Positions 17,609 through 27,956 of a stretch of DNA of 64,000 nucleotides are shown here, one piece after another. This DNA comes from an uncultured Pelagibacteraceae bacterium. Lineage in GTDB: Bacteria; Pseudomonadota; Alphaproteobacteria; Pelagibacterales; Pelagibacteraceae. The stretch spans positions 47,307 through 111,306 of the forward strand of contig CACAHE010000003.1 in the NCBI GenBank assembly GCA_902532195.1, in the 5' to 3' direction. How positions within the stretch are numbered: position 1 is the first letter of the stretch; each line of letters starts with the position of its first letter. Under the pieces are notes generated by a model, which was not told the DNA's origin, did not search any database, and saw only the letters and a list, made by a program, of their open reading frames with translations. A program made the translations under genes and the position numbers.

Positions 17609-18150
17609 TTTAATTGTCTCTGTTCATAACTTAGCAACCATTCAATAAATTGATCATCACTAAAATCTATAGCACCTATTATTCTTGCAAATTCATCTCC
17701 ATTTTTATTAAATAAAATTGAAGTGGGCAATCCTCTTAATGAGAATTTTTTTGGTAAATTAACAGTTTCATCAAAAAAAATTTCAAGATTATCAATATTT
17801 AGTTTATCAAAAAATATAACTGATTTTGAAACTCCCTCTTGTCCTACATTAATTGGGATAATTTTTAAACTTTTAAATTTTTTGTTTGCCTGTAATTTAT
17901 TTAAAGAAGGCATCTCGTCTAAACAAGGTTTACACCAAGTTGCCCAAAAATTTATTATTGTTAGTGAATTATTATAATCACTTAAATTAACAACATTATT
18001 TTCAATGTTTCTAAATGTTATATTTTCGACCTTTTTGGGCTTATCATATATTAACAGATTTTTTATATTTGGTTGTTTTATTGCATAAGATAAATTTGTT
18101 GATATTAAATATATAAAAATCGAAATAAATTTAATTGTTAATAATTTCAT
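17605..18150 (-). CDS. TlpA-like thioredoxin-fold protein
   Basis: Signal peptide; INFWATWCKPCLDEMPSL; LRGLPTSILFNKNG. Confidence 0.9.
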   Translation of the reverse strand: MKLLTIKFISIFIYLISTNLSYAIKQPNIKNLLIYDKPKKVENITFRNIENNVVNLSDYNNSLTIINFWATWCKPCLDEMPSLNKLQANKKFKSLKIIPINVGQEGVSKSVIFFDKLNIDNLEIFFDETVNLPKKFSLRGLPTSILFNKNGDEFARIIGAIDFSDDQFIEWLLSYEQRQLK

Positions 18151-18173
18151 TCTAAAATGTATAATTACATATC

Positions 18174-19568
18174 ATGAAGCAAAATAAAAACAATATACCA
18201 GTCTGGAATGTAAGAATTTCTAAAAACGGTTCTACAGTTTTTCAGAAAGTAGGAAGTTCAATAAATATAGATAGAAGACTTTATAAAGAGGACATTCAAG
18301 TATCTATCGTGCACACAGAAATGTTGTTTAAGCAGAAAATTATTTCATTTAAAGTAAAAAATAAAATTATATGGGGTCTAAATAAAATTAAAAATGAAAT
18401 AATTAAAAAAAAATTTAATTTTAGTACAATTCATGAAGATATACATATGAATATAGAAAAAAGATTATTTGAAATAATTGGTGATGATGCAGGTTTTGTT
18501 CATACAGGTAGATCTAGAAATGACCAGGTAATTACTGACCTAAAGTTATGGTTACAATCTTCAACTAAAGAGATTAACAATCTTTTGATCAGCATAATGA
18601 AGTCAATTCTTAAAATTTCTGAAGATAATATTAAAACTATTATGCCTGGATTTACCCATCTAAAAAATGCACAGCCAATTTCTTTTGCACATTATTTACT
18701 TGCTTACATTGAAATGTTTAAAAGAGATAAAAATAGATTTACTCATAATTTGATTACTTTATCAGAAAATCCTTTGGGTAGTGCTGCTCTAAGTGGAACC
18801 TCATTTAATATTGATAGAAACTATACTACAAAAAAATTGAAATTTTCTAAACCAACTGACAATTCTATTGATGCAGTTTCTGATAGAGATTTTGTAATAG
18901 ATTTTTTATACTCAGTATCCGTTTGTTCTTTACATATATCCAGGTTTGCTGAGGATTTTATTATATGGAACTCTGATGCATTTAAACTAATTAAACTTAA
19001 TGACAAAATAGTTACTGGATCTTCCATAATGCCACAAAAAAAAAATCCTGATCCATTAGAATTTCTAAGAGGAAAAACAGGTAGTGCTTATGGAAATTTA
19101 ATTTCTATGTTAACAATTCTTAAAGGTTTGCCATTATCTTATTTTAAAGACTTACAAGATGACAAAGAATTAGTTTTTAAATCATATGATCAGATTAAAT
19201 ATTCATTACAAATTTTAAATGAGATATTAAAAAATTTTTCTGTAGATAAGAAAAGAATGTATGAATTTGCTGGTGAAGGATATACAACTGCAACAGATTT
19301 AGCAGATTATATTGTAAAAGATTTAAAAATATCCTTTAGAAGAGCATATGAAATTACTTCAAGTATTGTGAACTATGCAGAAAAAAATAAAAAGAGACTT
19401 AGTGACTTAAGCATTAATGATATTAAAAAAATAGAACCAAGATTAAAAGACGAAGTAATTGAAATATTTGATTTGAAAAACTCCATTAAATCAAAAAAAT
19501 CATATGGAGGTACAGCTTTTGAAAACATCAAGAAAATGATAAAGAAATATAAAAAAGAGATAAAATGA
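18174..19568 (+). CDS. argH: Argininosuccinate lyase
   Basis: DAGFVHTGRSRNDQV, GSSIMPQKKNPDPLE. Confidence 0.96.
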   Translation: MKQNKNNIPVWNVRISKNGSTVFQKVGSSINIDRRLYKEDIQVSIVHTEMLFKQKIISFKVKNKIIWGLNKIKNEIIKKKFNFSTIHEDIHMNIEKRLFEIIGDDAGFVHTGRSRNDQVITDLKLWLQSSTKEINNLLISIMKSILKISEDNIKTIMPGFTHLKNAQPISFAHYLLAYIEMFKRDKNRFTHNLITLSENPLGSAALSGTSFNIDRNYTTKKLKFSKPTDNSIDAVSDRDFVIDFLYSVSVCSLHISRFAEDFIIWNSDAFKLIKLNDKIVTGSSIMPQKKNPDPLEFLRGKTGSAYGNLISMLTILKGLPLSYFKDLQDDKELVFKSYDQIKYSLQILNEILKNFSVDKKRMYEFAGEGYTTATDLADYIVKDLKISFRRAYEITSSIVNYAEKNKKRLSDLSINDIKKIEPRLKDEVIEIFDLKNSIKSKKSYGGTAFENIKKMIKKYKKEIK

Positions 19569-19684
19569 TCAAAAAATTAATAATACTATTATTTTGTTTT
19601 CTATTTTTTATATCCTGTGGAAAAAAAGGGGACCCTGTATATAAGGGCTCTAAAATAAATTTTGAAAAAAGCAAAATTGTTTAA
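19565..19684 (+). CDS. lptM: LptM/YifL-like small lipoprotein
   Basis: MIKKLIILLFCFLFFISCGKKGDPVYKGSKINFEKSKIV (39 aa): lipobox then CGKKGDP; sits between argH and lysA with ATGA and TAATG overlaps, the conserved proteobacterial location. Not in the ORF track. Confidence 0.9.
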   Translation: MIKKLIILLFCFLFFISCGKKGDPVYKGSKINFEKSKIV

Positions 19685-20898
19685 TGAATTATAAAAAAAA
19701 CCATTTTTTTATTGAAAATATTTCTTCTGAAAAAATCGCAGAAAAATTTGCTACTCCTATTTATTGTTATTCATATAAAATACTTAAAACAAATATTAAA
19801 AATTTTAAAAGAAATTTTAAAACTATAAAACCCACGATTTGTTTTGCAGTAAAATCAAATACAAATTTAAATTTATTAAGGGAAATTAAAAAATTTGGAC
19901 TTGGTGCAGATGTTGTTTCAATGGGCGAAATGATGATAGCAAAAAAAGCTGGCATAAGTTCAAAAAAAATAGTTTTTTCTGGCGTGGGAAAAACTAAAAA
20001 AGAAATAAATTATGCTATAGAAAAAAATATATTACTAATTAATGCAGAGTCTAAAAGTGAGATTATTTTAATTGAAAAAATCGCAAAATATAAAAAAAAA
20101 AAAGTAAATATTGGAATTAGATTAAATCCAAACACCAATCCTAAAACATTAGATCAAATTTCTACAGGAAAGAAAGAAAATAAATTTGGTGTAAGTGAAA
20201 ATACTTTTTTAGAGCTAGTAAATTATATTAAAAATTCTAGTTATCTAAACCTTAAATGTTTAAGCGTGCACATTGGTAGCCAAATACTTAGTCATAAACC
20301 ATATGAAAAAATGTTAAAAGTTTTAGATAAAATAATAAAAAAATCTAATCATAATTTTGAATTTTTAGATTTAGGTGGTGGTATGGGAATACCATATGAA
20401 AATAAATTTAAAAAATTAAATTATAAAAAATATAGTTCAGCAATAAATAGATTATTAAAAAAACATAAATCAAAAATCATTTTTGAACCAGGAAGATCAA
20501 TTGTTGGAAATGCAGGTTTCTTAATTACAAAAGTTCTTTATATTAAAGAGGCTCAAAATAAAAGTTTTGTTATTTTAGATGCCGGAATGAATGACATGAT
20601 GAGACCAGCATTATATGGTGTTAAACATAAAATAGTCCCATCGATAAAAAGTAAAAACTATTCAAAAAAAACTTATGAATTTGTTGGTCCTATTTGTGAA
20701 ACTACTGATAAATTTTCAACTTTATCTAAATTTCAAAAGTTGAATGAAAATGATATAATTATTATTTGTGATACGGGTGCATATGGAGTTTCTCTGAGTT
20801 CAAATTACAATGTTAGACCAAAACCCCCAGAATTACTTATCAAAGGATCAAAAATAAATGTTATTAAACGAAGAGAAAAGCTTGAAGATCTAATTTAG
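19684..20898 (+). CDS. lysA: Diaminopimelate decarboxylase
   Basis: FAVKSNTNLNLLREI, LSVHIGSQI, FEPGRSIVGNAG, GPICETTDKF, CDTGAYGVSLSSNYN. Confidence 0.96.
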   Translation: MNYKKNHFFIENISSEKIAEKFATPIYCYSYKILKTNIKNFKRNFKTIKPTICFAVKSNTNLNLLREIKKFGLGADVVSMGEMMIAKKAGISSKKIVFSGVGKTKKEINYAIEKNILLINAESKSEIILIEKIAKYKKKKVNIGIRLNPNTNPKTLDQISTGKKENKFGVSENTFLELVNYIKNSSYLNLKCLSVHIGSQILSHKPYEKMLKVLDKIIKKSNHNFEFLDLGGGMGIPYENKFKKLNYKKYSSAINRLLKKHKSKIIFEPGRSIVGNAGFLITKVLYIKEAQNKSFVILDAGMNDMMRPALYGVKHKIVPSIKSKNYSKKTYEFVGPICETTDKFSTLSKFQKLNENDIIIICDTGAYGVSLSSNYNVRPKPPELLIKGSKINVIKRREKLEDLI

Positions 20899-20908
20899 CT
20901 TTATTCAA

Positions 20909-21610
20909 ATGATAAGACATTACTTATTTTCGTTTTTCTTTTTTTTAGGAATTATTTTAATTTCATTAGTTTTTCTTCCATCATTATTTTTACCTCAAAA
21001 AATTGTCATATTAGGTGGAAAAATTATGGGACATTGGTCTGCATTCTGCTTAAAAAAAATTTTATCAATAAATATAATTATAAAAGGAAAAGATAAAATA
21101 GATCCTAACAGCAAATTCTTTATTGCATCATCCCATCAGTCAATGTTTGAGACATTTTTTTTACAAACAATTTTTAATTCGCCAATATTTATTTTAAAAA
21201 AAGAATTATTAAACATCCCAATATTTGGGTGGTATTTAAAAAAAATTGGATCAATTTCTATAAATAGAAACAAAATATCTAAAGATAATCTTGGCTTTTT
21301 TGAAGAGATATCAAAAACAGTTAATCAATCAAATAGACCAATAATAATTTTTCCTCAAGGAACCAGGGTATCTCCGGAAGATAGAACCGAATTTAAGAAA
21401 GGTGCAGGTAGAATTTACGAAGAATTAAAAATTAAATGTATGCCTGTTGCCATAAGTTCAGGAAAAATATGGCCCAAACATGGGCTTAAAAAAACAAATT
21501 TAAATTTAACAGTATCTATTTTAGATCCAATAAACCCTGGATTGGAAAAAGATTTATTTATAAAAAATTTACAAGAAAAAATTTATTCAGAATTAGATAA
21601 AATAGATTAA
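20909..21610 (+). CDS. plsC: 1-acylglycerol-3-phosphate acyltransferase (PlsC family)
   Basis: SSHQSMFETFF (HX4D-like variant), FPQGTR. Confidence 0.88.
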   Translation: MIRHYLFSFFFFLGIILISLVFLPSLFLPQKIVILGGKIMGHWSAFCLKKILSINIIIKGKDKIDPNSKFFIASSHQSMFETFFLQTIFNSPIFILKKELLNIPIFGWYLKKIGSISINRNKISKDNLGFFEEISKTVNQSNRPIIIFPQGTRVSPEDRTEFKKGAGRIYEELKIKCMPVAISSGKIWPKHGLKKTNLNLTVSILDPINPGLEKDLFIKNLQEKIYSELDKID

Positions 21611-22719
21611 CCTTTCATTGGCATCACAACAAATATACTATCAAAATCTCCTGGGTCCTTTATTAGTGCTGGAGAGCCTGAATCTTTAAAATAAATTTCA
21701 ATTTTCTCACCTTCTAACTGAGAAGCTATATCTATTAAATATCTAGAATTAAAACTTATATCAAGTTCATGATCAAATTTTACAGCTAAACTTTCTTTTC
21801 CATCTCCACTGTTAGTATTGTTTACTGAAAGATTAAGTATATCTTTTTGCAAATTAAATTTAACTCCATCTTTTTTATCTAGAGAAACAGATGCAACACG
21901 ATCAACTGAGTCTAAAAATAACTTAAGATCAACATCTAATTTTTTTTTATTTTCTTTAGGGATCACCTGAACATAATTAGGAAACTTACCATCGATTAGC
22001 TTTGAAATTAAAATACTATTGTTCATTTCAAATTTAATTTTTGATTTAATATTTGATATTTTTACATCACCATCATAGTCCTCCAAAAGTGAACATAATT
22101 GAAAAATTGTTTTTTTAGGTAAAATTATTGGATAAAAATTAATTTTATCATTTAATCTTATTTTTGAAATTGACATTCTGTGGCTATCAGTTGCTGCCGC
22201 TGTTAGAAAAATTTTGTCATCAACTTGATTTAGATGTAAAAAAATTCCAGTTAAGTAGTGTCTAGTTTCGTCATTAGATATGGAAAACTTAGATTTATTT
22301 AAAAGTTTAAGTAATTTTTTTGAATTAATTGTAAACTCATTATCTGAAAAATTTTCATCTGAAAGTGGAAAATCTGCTGGGCTCATACAATTCAGGTTAA
22401 AAACAGATTTTTCTGACTCTAAATGAAGTTTATTTTCTCCAATATCAGAAAAATTTATTTTTTTTCCTGAAGAAAATTTTCTTACAATATCGTACATGAT
22501 TGAAGATGATGTGGTTGTCTTACCTTCCTCCTCAATTTCTACATTTGAAATTTGATTTATAAATATTAAATCTAGATCTGTAGCTGTCAACTTTAGTTTG
22601 GAGTCTGCTACTTCCAAAAGCACATTTGATAAAATTGGCAATGTACTTCTTTTCTCTATAACTCCTTGGCAGTAATTTAAAGATTTTTGCAAATCTTGTT
22701 GATTTACATTAAATTTCAT
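21607..22719 (-). CDS. dnaN: DNA polymerase III beta clamp
   Basis: MKFNVNQQDLQKSLNYCQGVIEKRSTLPILSNVLLEV; C-terminal FVVMPMKG. Confidence 0.96.
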   Translation of the reverse strand: MKFNVNQQDLQKSLNYCQGVIEKRSTLPILSNVLLEVADSKLKLTATDLDLIFINQISNVEIEEEGKTTTSSSIMYDIVRKFSSGKKINFSDIGENKLHLESEKSVFNLNCMSPADFPLSDENFSDNEFTINSKKLLKLLNKSKFSISNDETRHYLTGIFLHLNQVDDKIFLTAAATDSHRMSISKIRLNDKINFYPIILPKKTIFQLCSLLEDYDGDVKISNIKSKIKFEMNNSILISKLIDGKFPNYVQVIPKENKKKLDVDLKLFLDSVDRVASVSLDKKDGVKFNLQKDILNLSVNNTNSGDGKESLAVKFDHELDISFNSRYLIDIASQLEGEKIEIYFKDSGSPALIKDPGDFDSIFVVMPMKG

Positions 22720-24139
22720 TCTCTTTATTGTATAAAATTTTATTTTTTAAATTATCAATATTAATATTTAATTCATTATCTTCTTTTCTTAATTTTTCTA
22801 TAGTTTTAACTGAATGAATGACAGTTGTGTGGTCTCTATTTGAAAAAGCTCTACCTATTTCAGGCAAAGATTTTGAAGTAAGAAGTTTAGACAGATATAT
22901 TGCAGTTTGTCTAGGTCTCACTAAATATCTAGATCTTCTTGAAGAAAGCATTTCATTTTTACTAATTTTGAAAAATTTACAAACTATTGTCTGAATTAAA
23001 TCAATAGTTACTTTATTCTCTGAGAAATTAAGCAAGTCTTTTAAAATAACTTTTATTTCTGTTAAATTAGGTGTCTTATTATATATTTTTGAAAAAGAAA
23101 TTATTCTATTTAACGATCCTACTAATTCTCTATTACTTGTTCTTACTTCAGTACTAATAAATTTTAAAATTTCATCTGAAATATTCACTTCATTTGAATA
23201 TAATAATTTTAATTCTTCAACTTTATTTTTTAAAATTTTATATCTTAGATCAAAGTCAGAATTTTGAATATCTACAACTAGTCCTCCAGAAAACCTGGAT
23301 TTTATTCTTTCCTGAATTCTTGACAATTTGTTTGGGGATCTATCGGCAGATAATATTATTTGCGAACCTTTATCAATTAAAGCATTAAATGTATGAAAAA
23401 ATTCTTCTTGCATAGCTTCTTTGCCGTTCATGAATTGAATGTCATCTATAAGCAAAACATCAGTATTCCTAAAGTAATCTTTAAATTTTACCATTTCATT
23501 TGATTTTATTGATTTTACAAATTGGTACATAAACCTTTCGGCAGATATAAACATAACTTTATAATTTTTTTTAAGACTAAGACCAATTGCATTTAACAAA
23601 TGAGTTTTACCCATTCCAATACCACCATATAAATATAACGGATTATATTGAGCTAAATCTTGTGAAACTTTCTTTGATGCTTCAAAAGCTAGCTTATTAC
23701 TTTGACCTAAAATAAAATTATCAAAATTTTTATTTGGATCTATTCGATTATATTGAAGATAAGAATCTTTTAAAAAAGATATTTTTGGGGATGAATTTAA
23801 ATTATTAAAAGTGTTATTTTTTTTAATAAATTTATCATCATCATAATTATCATCTTTTTTTTCCATTATGTTAAATTCAATCCTATTGATTTCTCTCTTG
23901 TTAAGTTTAACAATTTGTAATATTTGATCTAAATACCTAGAGGTAATCCAATCACGAATAAATCTTGTTGGAACTGAAATTAATATGTAGTTATTAAACT
24001 CCTCTATAAAATTAATTTTTTTTAGCCAACTTTCATATATATCCAGACCAAACTTTTCTTTCATTTCAGCCTGGATATTCTCCCAATTAATTTTCTTCTT
24101 GTGATACTCTTCTTTATTTTGAATTAAATTATTTTTCAT
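22709..24139 (-). CDS. dnaA: Chromosomal replication initiator DnaA
   Basis: NPLYLYGGIGMGKTHLLNAIG, DVLLIDDIQFMNGKEAMQEEFFHTFN, SNRDHTTVIHSVKTIEKL. Confidence 0.97.
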   Translation of the reverse strand: MKNNLIQNKEEYHKKKINWENIQAEMKEKFGLDIYESWLKKINFIEEFNNYILISVPTRFIRDWITSRYLDQILQIVKLNKREINRIEFNIMEKKDDNYDDDKFIKKNNTFNNLNSSPKISFLKDSYLQYNRIDPNKNFDNFILGQSNKLAFEASKKVSQDLAQYNPLYLYGGIGMGKTHLLNAIGLSLKKNYKVMFISAERFMYQFVKSIKSNEMVKFKDYFRNTDVLLIDDIQFMNGKEAMQEEFFHTFNALIDKGSQIILSADRSPNKLSRIQERIKSRFSGGLVVDIQNSDFDLRYKILKNKVEELKLLYSNEVNISDEILKFISTEVRTSNRELVGSLNRIISFSKIYNKTPNLTEIKVILKDLLNFSENKVTIDLIQTIVCKFFKISKNEMLSSRRSRYLVRPRQTAIYLSKLLTSKSLPEIGRAFSNRDHTTVIHSVKTIEKLRKEDNELNINIDNLKNKILYNKENEI

Positions 24140-24233
24140 GGAAGGTCTCCAATTAAATCTTATAGTAAGTTAATTCAATAAATTAATTTGTTTTTTAAAA
24201 AAAAAATAAAATCTCTAATTGAATAAATCTGTA

Positions 24234-24242
24234 CGTGAATAA
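24234..24242 (-). promoter_or_regulatory. Near-consensus DnaA box
   Basis: CGTGAATAA on plus; 8/9 to TGTGNATAA. Confidence 0.35.
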
Positions 24243-24428
24243 TTACTAAATTATAAATTGAATCTTTTTATTTTTTTTTAAAAAGTAAAAATAATTTTAC
24301 TAAATAAAAAATATTTAAATCTACATATGGTATGAAAAATAGAAATTAATTTATATTTAGTATAATTATTTTTTATTATTAAAAGTTGTAAAATAAAATA
24401 TACAACTCGAGATTAACTCTTTAATTTA

Positions 24429-24437
24429 AGTGGATAA
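24429..24437 (-). promoter_or_regulatory. Near-consensus DnaA box
   Basis: AGTGGATAA on plus; 8/9 to TGTGGATAA. Confidence 0.4.
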
Positions 24438-24456
24438 TGATGTCTAGTATAAGTTG

Positions 24457-24717
24457 TTAAAGTGAGTTAATTTTTTTTGTTATCCTAGATATATTTCTAG
24501 ATGCGTTTTGTTTTTTTATAATTCCTGTTTTTGCAACCCTCATTAACTCTGAGTTTAGTTTTGGTAAAAAAGATAAAGCATCCTTTTTATTTCTTTTATC
24601 TAGTAACAAATTCATTTGTTTTAGAGCATTTTTATATTTACTTCTTCTAGATCTATTTACTACAGTCTGCCTTAAAATTCTTCTTGTAGTTTTAATTGCT
24701 GATTTTGTGTTTGCCAT
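24457..24717 (-). CDS. rpsT: 30S ribosomal protein S20
   Basis: MANTKSAIKTTRRILRQTVVNRSRRSKYKNALK. Confidence 0.96.
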   Translation of the reverse strand: MANTKSAIKTTRRILRQTVVNRSRRSKYKNALKQMNLLLDKRNKKDALSFLPKLNSELMRVAKTGIIKKQNASRNISRITKKINSL

Positions 24718-24767
24718 GGCGCGACTATATAGCTTGCATGATCTTTTTGGTCAATAAAATAATTAAT

Positions 24768-25631
24768 TTATTTTTGACAAATATTACATACATAGGTTGA
24801 TCTTTTTGATATATTTAATTTAACTATTTTTTCTTTACAATTTTTAGAAGGACAGTTTTCACCTTTTTTTCCATACACTTTAAATTCCTTTTGATAAGAT
24901 CCTTCATTACCTTGAAAATCTTTGAAATTTTTAATTGATGAGCCTCCTTTTTTTATTGCTTTATTCAATACTAATCTTGAATATCTTATAATTTTTTTAA
25001 TTTCCTTTTTCGTTATATCATTTCCTTTTTTAAGAGGATTGATTTTAGAATAAAACAATATTTCACTAGCATAAATATTTCCTATACCCGAAACAAAGTT
25101 TTGATCTAAAAGTAAATTTTTAATATTTTTTTTTTTTTTCTTAATTTTTTTTTTAAAATATTCTTGTGAAAAAAACTTATCAAAAGGTTCGGGTCCTTTT
25201 TTATTAAAATAATTTTTTAATTCATTTTTTGAATTAATGATTTTTAAAAAACCAAACCTTCTTGGGTCATTGTATATAATTTTAAAATCTGGAAAATAAA
25301 ATTCAATATGATTATGTTTATTTGGTAATTTAGGAGAATGATAGAAGCTTAAGTTGGAATTAAGATTTTTTGAATTTTTTTCTAAATAATGAAGCGTTCC
25401 TGACATGCCTAGATGAATAATCAAAAAAATATTATTTTCTAAATTTATTATTATATATTTAGATCTTCTTCTAATATTTATAATTTTTTTATTTATAATG
25501 TTTTTTTTGAAATTTTTTTGAATTTTGTAGCGTAAGTTTGGATTATTAATTATAATATCTCTAATAACTTTGTATTTTACCTTTTTTTCTAAGGACTGTT
25601 TTACTATTTCTACTTCTGGCAATTCTGGCAT
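24768..25631 (-). CDS. mutM: Formamidopyrimidine-DNA glycosylase
   Basis: MPELPEVEIVKQSLEKK; IHLGMSGTL; FVSGIGNIYASEILF; zinc finger ..CPSKNC..YVCNICQK. Confidence 0.96.
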   Translation of the reverse strand: MPELPEVEIVKQSLEKKVKYKVIRDIIINNPNLRYKIQKNFKKNIINKKIINIRRRSKYIIINLENNIFLIIHLGMSGTLHYLEKNSKNLNSNLSFYHSPKLPNKHNHIEFYFPDFKIIYNDPRRFGFLKIINSKNELKNYFNKKGPEPFDKFFSQEYFKKKIKKKKKNIKNLLLDQNFVSGIGNIYASEILFYSKINPLKKGNDITKKEIKKIIRYSRLVLNKAIKKGGSSIKNFKDFQGNEGSYQKEFKVYGKKGENCPSKNCKEKIVKLNISKRSTYVCNICQK

Positions 25632-25674
25632 TTGATACTATATTAATATCATTAGAATAAATAAAAACTAAATC

Positions 25675-26379
25675 ATGCAACAAAAATTACAACAAAATGT
25701 AGGGTTGGTTAAAAGAGTATTTAACTCTGTATTTGATAAATATGACCTTATGAACGACATAATGTCTTTTGGGATTCACAGAATATGGAAAAATGAATTG
25801 ATACATCTTTTAAATCCTTCAGAAAATACTAAATTAATTGATGTGGCATGCGGCACAGGAGATATAGGAAGTTTATTTTTAAAAGCTACAAATAATAATT
25901 CACAAATTTTATGTGTAGATCCAAATAAAAAGATGATTAATAAAGCAAAAAAAAAATTTAATAAATCAAAAAATATAAATTTTAATGTTAGTTCTGCAGA
26001 AAAAATAAGCGCACCATCAAATTACTATGACTATTATACTATTAGTTTTGGTATTAGAAATACTTCAAATTTGGATAAAAGTATTTCAGAAGCATATAGA
26101 GTCTTAAAAAAAGGTGGTAGATTTCTATGCCTAGAATTTTCTAAAATTGAAAATTCAAACTTGAATTTTTTATACGAGGAATATTCAAAGTTGATACCAA
26201 TGATTGGCAAAGTTGTTGTGGGCAATAAAGATCCTTATAAATATCTTATAAAAAGCATTAGAGAATTCGTAAATCAAGAAGAATTAATTGAAATTATGAA
26301 AAAAAATAAATTTCATAAATGTAAATATAGAAATTTAAGTGGTGGAATTGTTGCTATTCATTCGGGTTGGAAATTATAA
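25675..26379 (+). CDS. ubiE: Demethylmenaquinone/ubiquinone methyltransferase UbiE
   Basis: VFNSVFDKYDLMNDIMSFGIHRIWK, DVACGTGDIG, SFGIRNTSNLDKSI. Confidence 0.96.
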   Translation: MQQKLQQNVGLVKRVFNSVFDKYDLMNDIMSFGIHRIWKNELIHLLNPSENTKLIDVACGTGDIGSLFLKATNNNSQILCVDPNKKMINKAKKKFNKSKNINFNVSSAEKISAPSNYYDYYTISFGIRNTSNLDKSISEAYRVLKKGGRFLCLEFSKIENSNLNFLYEEYSKLIPMIGKVVVGNKDPYKYLIKSIREFVNQEELIEIMKKNKFHKCKYRNLSGGIVAIHSGWKL

Positions 26380-27947
26380 TGATAAAAAAACTATTTGTAC
26401 TTTTAAAAATCGCAAGGAGATTGGCTGTTTCAGATGCCTTAAAAATTATTTCTAAAACTCATAAACCGCCCTTTTTAATAAAAATTCTATTTAGTATTTT
26501 GTCATTTTCTTTTTTTTCTAAGAATAATGATTTTCAATCTATGAAAGATGAAGAAAGGTTATGCAAATCTATAGAAAATATGGGCCCAACATTTATAAAA
26601 CTCGGGCAGTTTTTGGCTACTAGACCAGATATCATAGGTGAAGATTTATCTAACCAACTAGAAAAGCTTCAAGATAAAGTTCCTCCTTTTCCATCTTATC
26701 TAGCAAAAGAGAAAATTAAAAAAAATTTAGGAAGTGCATTATTTCAATCAATAATTAATTTAAGTGAACCAGTTGCGGCTGCATCAATTGCTCAAGTTCA
26801 TAAAGCTCAAATCAATGATAATGGAGTATTAAAAGATGTTGCAATAAAAGTTTTAAGGCCAAATATTAAAAAAATTTTTAATGATGAAATAGATGCTCTA
26901 ATGCTATTTGCATATATTGTTGAAAACATAATAAAAAAAACAAAAAGATTAAAATTAGTCGAAGTTGTTTTTTTGTTAAAAGAAATTACTAATCATGAAA
27001 TGGATTTAAGATTTGAAGCTGCTGCAGCAAATGAATTTGCAGAAAATACAAAAAATGATTTAGGTTTTAATGTACCAAAAATTTATTGGAATTTTACAAG
27101 TGAAGAAGTTTTAACATTAGATTGGATAGAAGGAATATCAATAAGAGAAAAGGTGAAGCTTGAAAATAATAAAATTAATGTAAATAAATTATCCTCAGAT
27201 ATAATTCAACATTTCTTAAGGCACGCAGTAAGAGATGGTTTTTTCCACGCAGATATGCATCAAGGAAATTTATTTATAAATAACAGTGGCCAAATTGTAA
27301 CTATAGATTTTGGAATAATGGGAAGAATAGATAAATTAAATAGAAAATATTTAGCTGAAATTTTATATGGATTTATACAAAGGGATTACAAAAAAGTAGC
27401 AGAAGTACATATTATGGCAGGATTAGTTCCACAAACAGTTCAAGTCGAAGAACTTTCACAAGCATTAAGATCAATTGGGGAGCCAATTTTTGGACAAGCT
27501 GTTAAAGATATTTCTGGAGGGAAACTTCTAAAACAACTTTTTGAAATAACTGAAAAATTTAATATGCAAACTCAACCTCAGCTTCTTCTTCTTCAAAAAA
27601 CTATGGTGGTAGTGGAGGGTGTCGCTAGAAAACTAAATCCTAGCACAAATATTTGGGACACGTCTAAGCCAGTTTTAGAAAAGTGGTTGAAGGAAACTAA
27701 AGATCCAATAAATAATTTCACAGAAACTTTAAAAGATTCATCTGAAATATTAAAAAGACTCCCAGAATTACCTAAAATCATGGATAAAGCTAATCAAGCG
27801 TTAACTTATCTTGCCAGTGGGCAAATTCCACATAACTCAAATTCGTATTCATCTCTTAAAGAAAAAGAAATGGAAATGAAATCTTTTAAAAATCAAAGTA
27901 TAATTGGCATATTATCACTTGTAATTTTAGGCTTCATAGTATTTTAA
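26379..27947 (+). CDS. ubiB: UbiB/ABC1 family atypical kinase
   Basis: MGPTFIKLGQFLATRPDIIGEDL, EPVAAASIAQVHKA, GFFHADMHQGNLFI, TIDFGIMG. Start placed at the TAATG overlap with ubiE (26379). Confidence 0.95.
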   Translation: MIKKLFVLLKIARRLAVSDALKIISKTHKPPFLIKILFSILSFSFFSKNNDFQSMKDEERLCKSIENMGPTFIKLGQFLATRPDIIGEDLSNQLEKLQDKVPPFPSYLAKEKIKKNLGSALFQSIINLSEPVAAASIAQVHKAQINDNGVLKDVAIKVLRPNIKKIFNDEIDALMLFAYIVENIIKKTKRLKLVEVVFLLKEITNHEMDLRFEAAAANEFAENTKNDLGFNVPKIYWNFTSEEVLTLDWIEGISIREKVKLENNKINVNKLSSDIIQHFLRHAVRDGFFHADMHQGNLFINNSGQIVTIDFGIMGRIDKLNRKYLAEILYGFIQRDYKKVAEVHIMAGLVPQTVQVEELSQALRSIGEPIFGQAVKDISGGKLLKQLFEITEKFNMQTQPQLLLLQKTMVVVEGVARKLNPSTNIWDTSKPVLEKWLKETKDPINNFTETLKDSSEILKRLPELPKIMDKANQALTYLASGQIPHNSNSYSSLKEKEMEMKSFKNQSIIGILSLVILGFIVF

Positions 27948-27956
27948 TTCTCGAGA

